Assembly (NCBI GenBank): GCA_018713335.1
Contig: DVOW01000032.1
Location: 19,816-83,815, forward strand
DNA from: Candidatus Merdivicinus intestinigallinarum
GTDB taxonomy: Bacteria; Bacillota; Clostridia; Oscillospirales; Ruminococcaceae
Direction: 5' to 3'
DNA: 64,000 nucleotides
The notes under the pieces are model-generated. The model was given only the letters and a program-made list of their open reading frames with translations. It had not been told where the DNA came from and did not search any database. Position numbers and translations under genes: made by a program. Below are positions 19,691 to 29,604 of the stretch, one piece after another (the stretch's first letter is position 1; each line of letters starts with the position of its first letter).

Positions 19691-20890
19691 TTACAGATTT
19701 TTACCGGCCCGTTCATCGTCGGACCATTCCTGCCACACCGGGGACATGGCCCGGAGGCGTTCCACAACTTTGGGCACCACGCTTAAGGTGTAGTCAATGT
19801 CTTCTTCCGTGGTATCCGCACCAAGGCTCAGCCGCAGGGAGCCGTGGGCGATGCCGTGTTCCAGCCCGATGGACAGCAGCACATGGGACGGGTCCAGGGA
19901 GCCGGAGGTGCAGGCGGAACCGGAGGAGCCCGCCACGCCGTTCATATCCAGCAGCAGGAGCAGGCCTTCGCCCTCAATGCCGCCGAAGGAGATGTTCACA
20001 TTGGTGCACAGGCGGTTTTCCCGGCCGCCGTTTAAGCGGGTGCAGGGGATTTGCAGCAGGCCGTCCATGAGCTTATCCCGCAGGGCGGTCATTTTTGCTA
20101 CCTTCTGGTCAAAGTTTTCATAGGTTTCCACAATGGCTTCGCCTAAGCCCACAATGGACGCCAGGTTTTCCGTGCCGGCCCGTTTGCCGGATTCCTGGGC
20201 GCCGCCGTCGATAAAGTTGTCCAGGTAAACGCCCCGGCGGATATACAAAGCGCCCACGCCCTTTGGCCCGTGAATTTTATGGGCGGAAAGGGACAGCATA
20301 TCAATGTTCTGTTCCTGCACGTCGATGCGGATGTTTCCAACGGCCTGCACCGCGTCGGTGTGGAACAGCACTTTATGCGCCCGGCAGATTTTCCCGATTT
20401 CCCCAATGGGCTGGATAGTGCCGATTTCGTTGTTGGCATACATCACCGAAACAATGGCGGTGTCCGGGCGGATGGCCGCCTCAATATCCGCGGGGTTTAC
20501 AAAGCCCAGCTTGTCCACCGGCACATAAGTGACCTCAAAGCCCTCTTTTTCCAGGGCCTGGCAGGTGTGGAGGACGGCGTGGTGCTCAAAAACGGTGGTG
20601 ATGATGTGCTTTTTCCCCTGCATTCTGGCAAGGCGGCGAGCCGCGCCCTTAATGGCCCAGTTGTCCGATTCGCTGCCGCAGCCGGTGAAATAAATTTCCT
20701 CGGGACGTGCGTTAAAAGCGGCGGCGACTTTTCCTCTGGCCTCCTCAATGGCGGAACGGGCTTCCCGGCCGATGGAGTAAATGCTGGAGGGGTTGCCGTA
20801 ATGCTCCGTAAGGTAGGGGACCATGGCTTTGAAAACCCGGTCCGAAATTTTTGTGGTTGCGGAATTGTCCAGATAGACAAAACGATCCAT
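19691..20890 (-). CDS. iscS: Cysteine desulfurase
   Basis: [20 protein letters not shown]...[22 protein letters not shown]...[16 protein letters not shown]. Confidence 0.95.
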   Translation of the reverse strand: MDRFVYLDNSATTKISDRVFKAMVPYLTEHYGNPSSIYSIGREARSAIEEARGKVAAAFNARPEEIYFTGCGSESDNWAIKGAARRLARMQGKKHIITTVFEHHAVLHTCQALEKEGFEVTYVPVDKLGFVNPADIEAAIRPDTAIVSVMYANNEIGTIQPIGEIGKICRAHKVLFHTDAVQAVGNIRIDVQEQNIDMLSLSAHKIHGPKGVGALYIRRGVYLDNFIDGGAQESGKRAGTENLASIVGLGEAIVETYENFDQKVAKMTALRDKLMDGLLQIPCTRLNGGRENRLCTNVNISFGGIEGEGLLLLLDMNGVAGSSGSACTSGSLDPSHVLLSIGLEHGIAHGSLRLSLGADTTEEDIDYTLSVVPKVVERLRAMSPVWQEWSDDERAGKNL

Positions 20891-20946
20891 AGCGATTTCC
20901 TTTCTTCTATGACTTGCCTTGACGGCGGTAACATCTGTTGACAATC

Positions 20947-20981
20947 TTATTATATACCTGCCGGGTATAATTTACAAGAGC
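20947..20981 (-). promoter_or_regulatory. Promoter of iscS operon with palindrome in its spacer
   Basis: Minus strand TTGTAA-17-TATAAT; spacer holds TATACC-CGGCA-GGTATA (20969..20953). Confidence 0.6.
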
Positions 20982-21000
20982 GTTCACAAAAAATTTTCAT

Positions 21001-21438
21001 TTATCGGAACCGCTGGCACTGGGCTACGGCCATTTGGTCGCAGCGCTCGTTTTCCGGGTGGCCGGCGTGGCCCTTGACCCACTGGTAGGTCATCTGGTGC
21101 CGGTCCAGCTGAGGGAGCAGCTTTTCCCACAAGTCAACGTTCAGGGCGGGGGATTTGTCGGCCTTGCGCCAGCCCTTGGCCTTCCAGGAATAGACCCATC
21201 CTTTGGTGATGGCGTCGATCACATATTTGGAATCGCTGACCAGCGTCACGGCGCAGCTGAATTTCAAAGCCGAAAGGCCCTCGATGACGGCGGTCAGCTC
21301 CATGCGGTTGTTGGTGGTGCTGGCTTCGCCGCCGGAAAGCTCTTTCCGATGGCCCTCGCACTCTAAAATGGCACCCCAGCCGCCGGGGCCTGGGTTGCCG
21401 CTGCACGCGCCGTCGGTGTACAGGGTAACTTGCTTCAT
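21001..21438 (-). CDS. rnhA: Ribonuclease HI
   Basis: [25 protein letters not shown]...[18 protein letters not shown]. Confidence 0.96.
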   Translation of the reverse strand: MKQVTLYTDGACSGNPGPGGWGAILECEGHRKELSGGEASTTNNRMELTAVIEGLSALKFSCAVTLVSDSKYVIDAITKGWVYSWKAKGWRKADKSPALNVDLWEKLLPQLDRHQMTYQWVKGHAGHPENERCDQMAVAQCQRFR

Positions 21439-21540
21439 ATGGGTCCCTCCTGATTAGTTCCTGACACTTCAGTATACCCCGTTTTTCAGAAAAAAACAAG
21501 AGAAAAGGGGCTGTTTTGCCGGAAAGATGAAAAAGTCCGG

Positions 21541-22209
21541 TTATTCCGGCAGTTTCCAGCAGAGAGGCTCCCCGTATTTTTGGCAAAATTCCGAGGCTTT
21601 GGAAAAATGGCGGCAGCCGAAAAAGCCCTGGTGGGCCGAAAGGGGGCTGGGGTGCGCCGCTTCCAGCACCAAATGGTCGGGATTGGTGATCAGGGCATTT
21701 TTCTCCCGGGCGCTGGCTCCCCACAGAAGAAAGGCCACAGGTTCTTCCCGGCTGTTCAAAGCGCCGATGACCGCGTCTGTAAAAGTTTCCCAGCCAAGTT
21801 TCCGGTGGGAGTTTGCCATTCCCGCCCGGACGGTCAGGACAGTGTTTAAAAGCAGGACGCCGTTTTCCGCCCAGGCGGTCAAATCCCCGTGGGCTGGAGG
21901 CGAAATGCCGCAGTCCGCCTCCAATTCCTTGTAAATGTTCCGCAGGGAGGGCGGGATCCGCACGCCCCGGGGCACAGAAAAGGCCAGGCCGTTGGCCTGT
22001 CCCGGGCCATGGTACGGGTCCTGGCCCAGGATTACTGCCCGCACTTTGGAAAATGGGGTCAGCTCCAGCGCCCGGAACAGCAGGGGACGGGGCGGGTAGA
22101 CATCGCCGTTTTGATATGCCGCGTTGGCCCGTGCCATGATCCGCCCCATGGTGGATATGGAAAGGGACTTATCCAGCTCATCCTGCCAATCATTTCCAAG
22201 TAAAATCAT
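21541..22209 (-). CDS. ung: Uracil-DNA glycosylase
   Basis: VILGQDPYHGPGQANGLAFSV...AAHPSPLSAHQGFFGCRHF. Confidence 0.97.
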   Translation of the reverse strand: MILLGNDWQDELDKSLSISTMGRIMARANAAYQNGDVYPPRPLLFRALELTPFSKVRAVILGQDPYHGPGQANGLAFSVPRGVRIPPSLRNIYKELEADCGISPPAHGDLTAWAENGVLLLNTVLTVRAGMANSHRKLGWETFTDAVIGALNSREEPVAFLLWGASAREKNALITNPDHLVLEAAHPSPLSAHQGFFGCRHFSKASEFCQKYGEPLCWKLPE

Positions 22210-22419
22210 GGAATCTCCCTTCCTGTATGTAATCTTCATTATTTTAACCTGTTTTCCGGGAAATGTAAAGATGAGGTTCTATCAATTTTCTTTTGCTTTT
22301 TGGGGCAAAGTATTATATAATGATTTTATTACGCCAAACGGAAAAAGATATAAGGATTTTTAAATGAATCGGACAAATAATAACAGGAATCGACAAAATA
22401 CGGCAAAGGAGGGCAAGAA

Positions 22420-23511
22420 GTGAAAAAAGAACAGCTATTGATCCAGCTGTATCAGGAAGAACAGCGGCCGGCTGTGGTGTTTGACAGCGGCCTGCGGGTG
22501 ATATGGATGAACAGTGCCTGCATCCAGCGGTTCCCGTCCATTGTGGAGGAAGCAAGCCTTCAGGACTTTTTTCCGGGGCTGAAATTTGAGGAGCTGGCCG
22601 CCGGGCAGCCTGCGCCGTCCCGGGTTTTGCAGGACCCGGAAGGCGGGGGACAGATGACAGTGACCGCGTATCCCGGCGAGCCTTGCTTATTTGCAGGCGT
22701 CTGGCAGGACGGTACGTCCTTTTGTCCGGGGCGGGACGGCATCGGGCCGGAAGGGGTCCAGCTGATGGACGCCTGGATCCGCCAGAACGTGTTCCGGATC
22801 TTTAATAATCTGGACCAGCTGGGGGAATATCTGGAACGGGCCAACGTCCCCCAGGGGGAGGAGAACCTGGGGCGGATCGAAAGGCACTGCCAGCAGCTCC
22901 TGCGGCTGGGCCTTGTCCTGTCCGGCTGCTATGGGCCGGAGGAAAGCAGCGTCCCGGCCCCGGTGGATATGGAGCAGCTTCTGGAGCAGCTTTTCCGGGA
23001 TGTAGATTTCCGCCTTGCCCCTTTGGGGATTTTCTTAGAACGGAAGGGCCATTGCCGGGGGGCGGTGTGTATGCTGGACCGGCGGCAGTTTGTCAGCGCC
23101 CTTCTCTGCCTCATCGACCTGTCCGCGGGCCAGATGGAAAAGGGCGGCGTGATGCGGGTGGAGCTTTCCAAAACCCAGAGGGAATTTCAGCTGAGCTTTT
23201 CGGACAGCACCACTTCCTTTTCCGCCATTGCCCGGCAGAAAGGGGAGATTTCCGCCGAGGAGGGGATGATTGCCGAAAACGGCGGCTTTTCCCGGCTGGC
23301 GGCGGCGTTTCTGGAACGGGTTGTGCGGGAAAGCGGCGGCCAGTGCATGATGGCCGACGGGAAACCCGGCATTCGGGTCACCCTCCGTCTGCCGCTGACC
23401 TTTTCGGAGCAGCCGCCCGCCGTATTCGACCAGCCGGCCTACACGGTCCGGTACCGGCGGCAGGCGCGTTCCAGCCTGGTGAGCATCATCCTCTCCGACT
23501 TGCCCCGGTAA
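22420..23511 (+). CDS. PAS/histidine-kinase-like protein, degenerate
   Basis: PAS-like N-terminus (PAVVFDSGLRVIWMNSAC), coiled H-box-like IERHCQQLLRL, C-terminal GHKL-like fold without clear N/G boxes. Confidence 0.5.
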   Translation: MKKEQLLIQLYQEEQRPAVVFDSGLRVIWMNSACIQRFPSIVEEASLQDFFPGLKFEELAAGQPAPSRVLQDPEGGGQMTVTAYPGEPCLFAGVWQDGTSFCPGRDGIGPEGVQLMDAWIRQNVFRIFNNLDQLGEYLERANVPQGEENLGRIERHCQQLLRLGLVLSGCYGPEESSVPAPVDMEQLLEQLFRDVDFRLAPLGIFLERKGHCRGAVCMLDRRQFVSALLCLIDLSAGQMEKGGVMRVELSKTQREFQLSFSDSTTSFSAIARQKGEISAEEGMIAENGGFSRLAAAFLERVVRESGGQCMMADGKPGIRVTLRLPLTFSEQPPAVFDQPAYTVRYRRQARSSLVSIILSDLPR

Positions 23512-23617
23512 TCCGGCGGGGAAGCCCCGCGGCTAATCCGACGCGGCCGCACAGCCTCACACCAACCGCTGGAACGGCGAAAATGTTCGCCGTATGGGAA
23601 GGTGTTGGTTCCTTACG
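23509..23617 (+). repeat. 3'-UTR element, copy A
   Basis: Begins at the stop codon of the upstream gene; core 23515-23601 aligns without net gaps to the reverse complement of 24321-24407. Confidence 0.8.
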
Positions 23618-23650
23618 CACGGTTTATAAACTGTTTTATAGAAAAGATTA

Positions 23651-23890
23651 CAGGGACGCCCGGAAAGGGCGTCCCTGCGGTTTTGATGAGATTTATTTTT
23701 CCGTTTTTCTGAAAGGTACCGACGTTAAATATTTGGGGAACCCCTTGATAGGGTTCCCCACGGTGGAACAGTCCACCGGACTGTTCCACCTCCCTTCCTG
23801 ATTTTTTTATCATAAAGATTTCGCTCGTTGCGACGAGCGAGAAGGGACTCCGTCCCCTTCACCCCTGCCACCTTTTAAAAAAGGTGGACC
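23651..23890. repeat. Chain of consecutive intergenic hairpins, copy 2
   Basis: 23651-23677, 23734-23760, 23762-23790 (13-bp stem), 23821-23840, 23841-23860, 23868-23887; ends in GACCAAAATTTTTAT. Confidence 0.8.
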
Positions 23891-23997
23891 AAAATTTTTA
23901 TGATTTTGACGCAATTTGCATCGTTTTTCTGCTTCAGCAGAAAATTTTGCTATGATAAAATACGGGGTGCAATTTTTTATGAAAAGGCAGGGATTCT

Positions 23998-24225
23998 GTG
24001 TATTACAGGCGAATTAAAGAATTACGGGAAGATCAGGACATCAAACAAAGAGAAATCAGCGAGGCTCTTTCCATTACGCAGAAATGCTACGCGAATTATG
24101 AAAACGGCCACCGGGGGATCCCCACGGAGATTTTGTGCCAGCTGGCGGATTACCATCACACCTCCGTGGATTACCTGCTGGGGCGGACAGACAAAAAAGA
24201 ACCGTACCCGCCTGCCAAACGCTGA
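23998..24225 (+). CDS. Small XRE-family HTH protein
   Basis: MYYRRIKELREDQDIKQREISEALSITQKCYANYENGHRGIPTEILCQLADYHHTSVDYLLGRTDKK. Confidence 0.9.
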   Translation: MYYRRIKELREDQDIKQREISEALSITQKCYANYENGHRGIPTEILCQLADYHHTSVDYLLGRTDKKEPYPPAKR

Positions 24226-24302
24226 AAACAGGGAGAAAATTGCAGGGGACGATGCCCAGATTTAACGCCCCCTGCAAAGTTTGTTTTCGTTTGATTTCCC
24301 AA

Positions 24303-24416
24303 AACGATAGGAAATAAAACCTTCCCATACGGCGAGTTTATCGAGCCGTCCAGCGGGCGGATAGGAAATGAAACACCGCGTCGAATTAACAGCGGGGTTA
24401 CCCCGCCCGCGGCGGA
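24303..24416 (-). repeat. 3'-UTR element, copy B (inverted)
   Basis: Starts at the murC stop codon on the minus strand; see copy A. Confidence 0.8.
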
Positions 24417-25787
24417 TTAGCCGCCGTATTTTTTAGAGAGCATTTCCACCATCATATGGGCGCATTTGTTCACGTCCCCGCAGCCCAGGGTGATAATCAA
24501 ATCGCCGGGCTCCGCGTGCTCCACCACATAACCGGCGATTTCCGGGAATTCCGGGAACCAGACGCAGCCGGGGATCTTCTCCGCCAAATCTTTGGCGTAA
24601 ATGTTCCAGGTGTTCTTTTCCCGGGACCCCATGATCTCCGACAGCACCACCCGGTCGGCAATGGACAGGGCCTTGGCGAAATCGTCCAAAAGCATGGCCG
24701 TCCGGGAGTAGGTGAAGGGCTGGTGCACCGCCCAGACCCGTTTAAAGGGCAGCTTTTTGGCGGCGGTTAAGGTTGCGGTGATTTCGGTGGGATGGTGGCC
24801 GTAGTCGTCCGCCACAGTAATGCCGCCGAATTTCCCCAGCACCTCGAACCGGCGCTGGGCCCCGTGGAACGCGTCCAATCCCTTGGCGCACTGCTCCCAT
24901 CTGGCCCCGGCTTCATGGGCTGCAATGCAGGCGGCAATGGCGTTTAAGATGTTGTGGTCCCCGGGAACATGGAGCCGGATGGGAGTAAGGATCTCCGAAT
25001 CCCGGCAAAGGTCAAAGGAGATGGTGACCCCGTCCACATGCTCGATGTTGGCGGGATAATAGTCGTTAATAGAGGCGTATCCAAAGGTAATAATCCGCCT
25101 ATCCAAATCTTTCAATGCCTTCAGAGTGTTTTGGTCGTCCCCGTTGGCGATGACCGCCCGGGTGGCCATGGAAGCGAATTTGTGGAAGGAGGCAATGAGG
25201 TTTTCCATGGTTTTGAAGTAGTCCAGATGGTCGGCGTCAATGTTCAAAATCACGGCAATATCCGGGTGCAGCTTCAAAAAGGTGTCCACAAATTCGCAGG
25301 CTTCGCAGACCATGGTGCCGCTTTTGCCGATGCGGCCGCCGCCGTGGATGGCCGGCAGCTTGCCGCCGATGACGCAGGTGGGGTCTAAGCCCGCGTCCAG
25401 CAGGATCTGGGTGGTCATGGAGGAGGTGGTGGTTTTGCCGTGGGTGCCGCTGACGCAGATGGCCGCCGGGTACCAGGCGGAAATCTCCCCTAACAGGACG
25501 CTGCGCTCAATGGTGGGCACGCCGCTTGCCCGGGCGGCGATCAATTCGGGATTGTCGTCCATAATGGCGGCGGTGTGGACGATCAGGTCCGCCCCCTCAA
25601 TGTTCTCCGCCTTCTGGCCCAGGGTGACGGGGATGCCCATTTCCCGGACCATTTGCAGGGTGTCGGTTTCGTTGTTGTCGGAACCGGTCAGGTAATAGCC
25701 CTTTCCGTGCAGAATCTGGGCCAGCGGGAACATGCCGGACCCGCCGATGCCGATAAAATGGATATGTTTTTTATTCTCAAGAAGCAT
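24417..25787 (-). CDS. murC: UDP-N-acetylmuramate--L-alanine ligase
   Basis: HFIGIGGSGMFPLAQILHGKGY...VSGTHGKTTTSSM. Confidence 0.96.
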   Translation of the reverse strand: MLLENKKHIHFIGIGGSGMFPLAQILHGKGYYLTGSDNNETDTLQMVREMGIPVTLGQKAENIEGADLIVHTAAIMDDNPELIAARASGVPTIERSVLLGEISAWYPAAICVSGTHGKTTTSSMTTQILLDAGLDPTCVIGGKLPAIHGGGRIGKSGTMVCEACEFVDTFLKLHPDIAVILNIDADHLDYFKTMENLIASFHKFASMATRAVIANGDDQNTLKALKDLDRRIITFGYASINDYYPANIEHVDGVTISFDLCRDSEILTPIRLHVPGDHNILNAIAACIAAHEAGARWEQCAKGLDAFHGAQRRFEVLGKFGGITVADDYGHHPTEITATLTAAKKLPFKRVWAVHQPFTYSRTAMLLDDFAKALSIADRVVLSEIMGSREKNTWNIYAKDLAEKIPGCVWFPEFPEIAGYVVEHAEPGDLIITLGCGDVNKCAHMMVEMLSKKYGG

Positions 25788-25809
25788 AGTGATTCTCCTT
25801 CCGTCGCGT

Positions 25810-27855
25810 CTAATTCCAACCGTCTTTATTCTGGTCAAAAATCCGGTCGATAATCACCTTTAAGGGATGATTTTCCAATTTTTCCAGTTCCGGGTCGTCT
25901 TTTAACAGGGCTCGGGCCGCCTCCTGTGCCTCGGCGAACATCCCGGCGTCCTCAAAAAGGTCGGCGATGGCCAAAGCGGGCATCCCCGACTGGCGGCTCC
26001 CGAAAAAGTCCCCGGAGCCCCGGAGCTTTAAGTCCTCCCGGGCAATGACAAAGCCGTCGGCGGTGGATTTCATGACCTTTAACCGCTTCCGGTTCTCCTC
26101 CCCATCGTTGTCGGAAACCAGGATACAGTAGGATTTTTTGCTGCCCCGGCCAACCCGGCCCCGCAGCTGGTGCAGCTGGGCCAAGCCGAACCGTTCAGCG
26201 TTTTCCACCATCATGACGGTGGCGTTGGGGACGTCCACCCCCACTTCCACCACGGTGGTGGAAACCAGGAGCTGGATCTCGTTTTTCTGGAAGGCAGACA
26301 TGACCGCGTCCTTTTCCGCCGGGCGCATTTTGCCGTGCAGAAGCCCTACCGAAATCCCCGGGAAGGCCCCGGCGATCTGGTCCTTATACTGGGAGGCCGC
26401 CAGCAGGCCGCTGTCGGATTCCTCCACCAAGGGGCAGACAATGTAAGCCTGCTCGCCTGCGGCAATGTGCTCTTTGACAAAGCCCAAGGCCCGGTTCCGC
26501 TTGTCGGAATGGATCACCAGGGTTTCCACCGTCTGGCGGCCTTTGGGCAATTCGTCCAGGACGGACAAATCCAAATCCCCGTACACGATCAGGGCCAGGG
26601 TCCGGGGGATGGGGGTGGCCGACATGACCAGGCTGTGAGGGCTTTCCCCCTTGCCCGCCAGCCGCCGCCGCTGTTCCACCCCGAACCGGTGCTGTTCGTC
26701 GGTGATGACCAGCCCCAGGTTGTGGAAAACAGTGGAATTCTGCACCAAAGCGTGGGTTCCCACCACCGTGTCATAGGTCCCGGCGGCGATTTCCTCTTTT
26801 AACAGCTCTTTCTGCCGGGGGGTCAGGGAGCCGGTGAGCAGGCAGACCTTGACGCCCAAAGGCTCCAAAACCTTGGAAAAGGTGGCGAAATGCTGGGCGG
26901 CTAAGATTTCTGTCGGGGCCATGACCGCCGACTGGTAGCCGTTTTTGGCCGCCGCGTAAACTGCCGCCGCCGCCACCATGGTTTTTCCGGAGCCAACGTC
27001 CCCCTGTAAGAGCCGGTTCATAGGATAGGATTTTTTCATATCCGCCAAAATTTCCCCAATGGCCCGCCGCTGGGCGCCGGTTAGGGCAAAGGGCAGAGAG
27101 GCTTCAAAAGGGGTGATGTCTGTGTTGGCCAACTGCACCGCTGTGGCCGCCTTTTCCCTTCCCCGGAGCTTGATGAGGGCCAGGGACATGGTGAAAAACT
27201 CCTCAAAAACCAGCCGCCGCCGGGCGATTTCGTAGGCTTCCCGGCCGTTGGGAAAGTGGATATTCTCAATGGCGTACCGCAGCTGGCAGAGCTTTTGGTC
27301 CTGCAAAAGCTCTTTGGGCAGGGGATCTTCCAGCTGGTCGGCGCAGACGATTGCCTCCGTCAGGTTATTGACCACCATGCCGTTTGTGAGCCCCTCCGTC
27401 AGGTTATAAACAGGCCGCAGGATCCCCGCATCCTCCGCCGGCAGGTAAGAGGTCATGGCCAGCTGGAACACCCGGCCCTTGGCGGAAAACTTCCCGGCAA
27501 AAACATATTCCTCCCCGGTCTTGATGCCATAATATGCGTACTCGTTGTTGAATATGGTCACCTGGAAGTTGGAAAGGCCGTCGTTGGCCAGGATTTTGTA
27601 AATCACCAATCCCTTGCGGATGGGGGCGGGCTGGAGTTTTTTCAGGACGTATCCCTTGATGACGCAGGATTCCCCCTCCTGGCCGTCGGCGGCCATAATG
27701 GGGGAGGTGTAGTCGATATAGCTGCGGGGATAAAACCGGAGAAGGTCGGAAACCGTTCGGATCCCCAGCTTTTCATACAGGGCGGCCCGTTTGGCCCCCA
27801 CGTTTTTTAAGGCAGTCACCGGGGAATCCAGCGAAAGGCTTACGGTTTTTTCCAA
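25810..27855 (-). CDS. recG: ATP-dependent DNA helicase RecG (probable TTG start)
   Basis: LLQGDVGSGKTMVAAAAVYAA, DEQHRFGVEQR, MSATPIPRTL; GGAGG precedes TTG at 27855. Confidence 0.96.
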   Translation of the reverse strand: MEKTVSLSLDSPVTALKNVGAKRAALYEKLGIRTVSDLLRFYPRSYIDYTSPIMAADGQEGESCVIKGYVLKKLQPAPIRKGLVIYKILANDGLSNFQVTIFNNEYAYYGIKTGEEYVFAGKFSAKGRVFQLAMTSYLPAEDAGILRPVYNLTEGLTNGMVVNNLTEAIVCADQLEDPLPKELLQDQKLCQLRYAIENIHFPNGREAYEIARRRLVFEEFFTMSLALIKLRGREKAATAVQLANTDITPFEASLPFALTGAQRRAIGEILADMKKSYPMNRLLQGDVGSGKTMVAAAAVYAAAKNGYQSAVMAPTEILAAQHFATFSKVLEPLGVKVCLLTGSLTPRQKELLKEEIAAGTYDTVVGTHALVQNSTVFHNLGLVITDEQHRFGVEQRRRLAGKGESPHSLVMSATPIPRTLALIVYGDLDLSVLDELPKGRQTVETLVIHSDKRNRALGFVKEHIAAGEQAYIVCPLVEESDSGLLAASQYKDQIAGAFPGISVGLLHGKMRPAEKDAVMSAFQKNEIQLLVSTTVVEVGVDVPNATVMMVENAERFGLAQLHQLRGRVGRGSKKSYCILVSDNDGEENRKRLKVMKSTADGFVIAREDLKLRGSGDFFGSRQSGMPALAIADLFEDAGMFAEAQEAARALLKDDPELEKLENHPLKVIIDRIFDQNKDGWN

Positions 27856-27933
27856 AAAATTCCTCCTTCCGGACAATTTCAACACAAAGCGGCAAAACCC
27901 CCTCGCCAATACCGGCAGGGGGCTTTGGTTTTC

Positions 27934-29580
27934 TTATTCCACCGAGATGATATAGTAATAAACCGGCTGTCCGCCGTTGATGAGGCTGATCTCCAAATTG
28001 GGGGAGAGCTTGGATTTGAGCAGTTCGCAGGCCGCCTCCGCCTGGCCGTCGGTCACGTCCGACCCGTAGATCAGGGTGACAAAGCTGGAATCCCGCTTGA
28101 CCATGGAACGGGTCAGCTTGTAGACCGCCTTTTCCAGGTCCTTTTCCACAAAGGCCAGCTTGCCGTTTTCCATGGCCAGGATCTCCCCGGCCTTGATGTT
28201 GTGGCCGTCGTAATCGCTGTCCCGGGCCGCGAAGGTGATCTGCCCGGACTGGACCCTGGAGGCCGCTTCGGTCATGTTCACCTGGTTGTCCGCAAAGGAC
28301 GCCTCCGGGTCAAAGGCCAGCATGGCCGAGATCCCCTGGGGGATAGTGACTGTCTGCAAAACGCAGACCCGCCGGTCGGCCAGCTTCACCGCCTGCTCCG
28401 CCGCCATAATGATGTTTTTATTATTGGGCAGGACGAATACCGTCTGGGCCGGTGTGGCATGGATGGCGTTCAAAATGTCGTCGGTGCTGGGGTTCATGGT
28501 CTGGCCCCCGGTCACCACGTTGTTGACGCCCAGATCCTCAAACAGGGACTGCACCCCCATACCGGCGGCCACTGCCACAAAGCCGTAGGGAATATCCGGG
28601 TCAACGGGGACATAGCTGGCGTTTTCCGCCATCTGTTCCGCCTCCGTCACCTGGGCGGTGTGCTGTTCCTTCATGTTTTCGATCTTCAGCTTGGTGAGCA
28701 TCCCGAATTTGAGCCCCGCTTCCAGGGCGTTGCCGGGATGGTTGGTGTGGACATGGACCTTGATGATCTCCTCGTCGTCCACCACCACAACGGAATCGCC
28801 GATGGATTCCAGATAGGCCCGGAGCTTCAAGGCGTCCTCGCAGCCGGGGGCCTTCAGGACGATAAATTCCGTACAGTAAGTAAACAGGATGTCCCCGTCC
28901 GCTTCCGCCACAGCGGAGCGTTTGGGTTTGGCCGCGCTCCCGCCTGCCGGGGCCGCTTCCGGTTTTTTCACAGGGCCGCCCTCGAACACGTCCAGCATGG
29001 CCTGGAGGATAATCACCAGCCCCTGACCGCCTGCGTCCACTACCCCGGCCTTTTTTAAGACCGGCAGCATTTCCGGGGTGCGGGCCAGGGTTTCCTTGGC
29101 CTGGGCCACAGCGGCCCGGAAAACCGTCAAGGCGTCGTTGTCATCCATGGCTACGCTGCGGGCTTTTTCCGAAGCCTCTCTTGCCACAGTCAGGATGGTG
29201 CCCTCTGTGGGCTTCATCACCGCTTTATACGCGGCGGTAACGCCTTCTACTAACGCGTCCGCAAGGTCGGCGCCGCTGGCCTCGCTTTTCCCCTGCAAGC
29301 CTTTGGAGATTCCCCGGAACAGCAGGGAGAGGATAACGCCGGAGTTGCCCCTGGCGCCCCGCAGCAGGGCGGAAGCCGCCACCTTGGAGGTTTCCGAAAC
29401 CGCGGGGTCCTTGAGCATTTCCAGCTCCCGGGCGGCCGCGCCGATGGTCATGGACATATTGGTTCCCGTATCGCCGTCCGGAACAGGGAAGACGTTCAAT
29501 TCGTCCACCGACTGTTTCTGGCTGGCCAGGGTATATGCCGCGGAAAGGATTGCGTCCCGCAGCAGACTTCCGTTAATCAC
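27934..29580 (-). CDS. fakA: DAK2/DegV-like fatty acid kinase subunit
   Basis: NVFPVPDGDTGTNMSMTI...RGARGNSGVILSLLFRG; 548 aa. Confidence 0.92.
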   Translation of the reverse strand: MINGSLLRDAILSAAYTLASQKQSVDELNVFPVPDGDTGTNMSMTIGAAARELEMLKDPAVSETSKVAASALLRGARGNSGVILSLLFRGISKGLQGKSEASGADLADALVEGVTAAYKAVMKPTEGTILTVAREASEKARSVAMDDNDALTVFRAAVAQAKETLARTPEMLPVLKKAGVVDAGGQGLVIILQAMLDVFEGGPVKKPEAAPAGGSAAKPKRSAVAEADGDILFTYCTEFIVLKAPGCEDALKLRAYLESIGDSVVVVDDEEIIKVHVHTNHPGNALEAGLKFGMLTKLKIENMKEQHTAQVTEAEQMAENASYVPVDPDIPYGFVAVAAGMGVQSLFEDLGVNNVVTGGQTMNPSTDDILNAIHATPAQTVFVLPNNKNIIMAAEQAVKLADRRVCVLQTVTIPQGISAMLAFDPEASFADNQVNMTEAASRVQSGQITFAARDSDYDGHNIKAGEILAMENGKLAFVEKDLEKAVYKLTRSMVKRDSSFVTLIYGSDVTDGQAEAACELLKSKLSPNLEISLINGGQPVYYYIISVE

Positions 29581-29604
29581 AACAGCTGCACTCCTTCTTT
29601 TGGC

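Noticed and set aside
22388-22400. Possible Spo0A box (aatcgacaaaat) upstream of the histidine-kinase-like gene
   Set aside because: One mismatch in a 7-bp motif in AT-rich intergenic DNA; too weak alone
24306-24374. GATAGGAAATAAAAC / GATAGGAAATGAAAC, two 15-mers 54 bp apart that look like CRISPR repeat ends
   Set aside because: Only two imperfect copies, no further repeats, no cas genes; they lie within and beside the 3'-UTR element copy B
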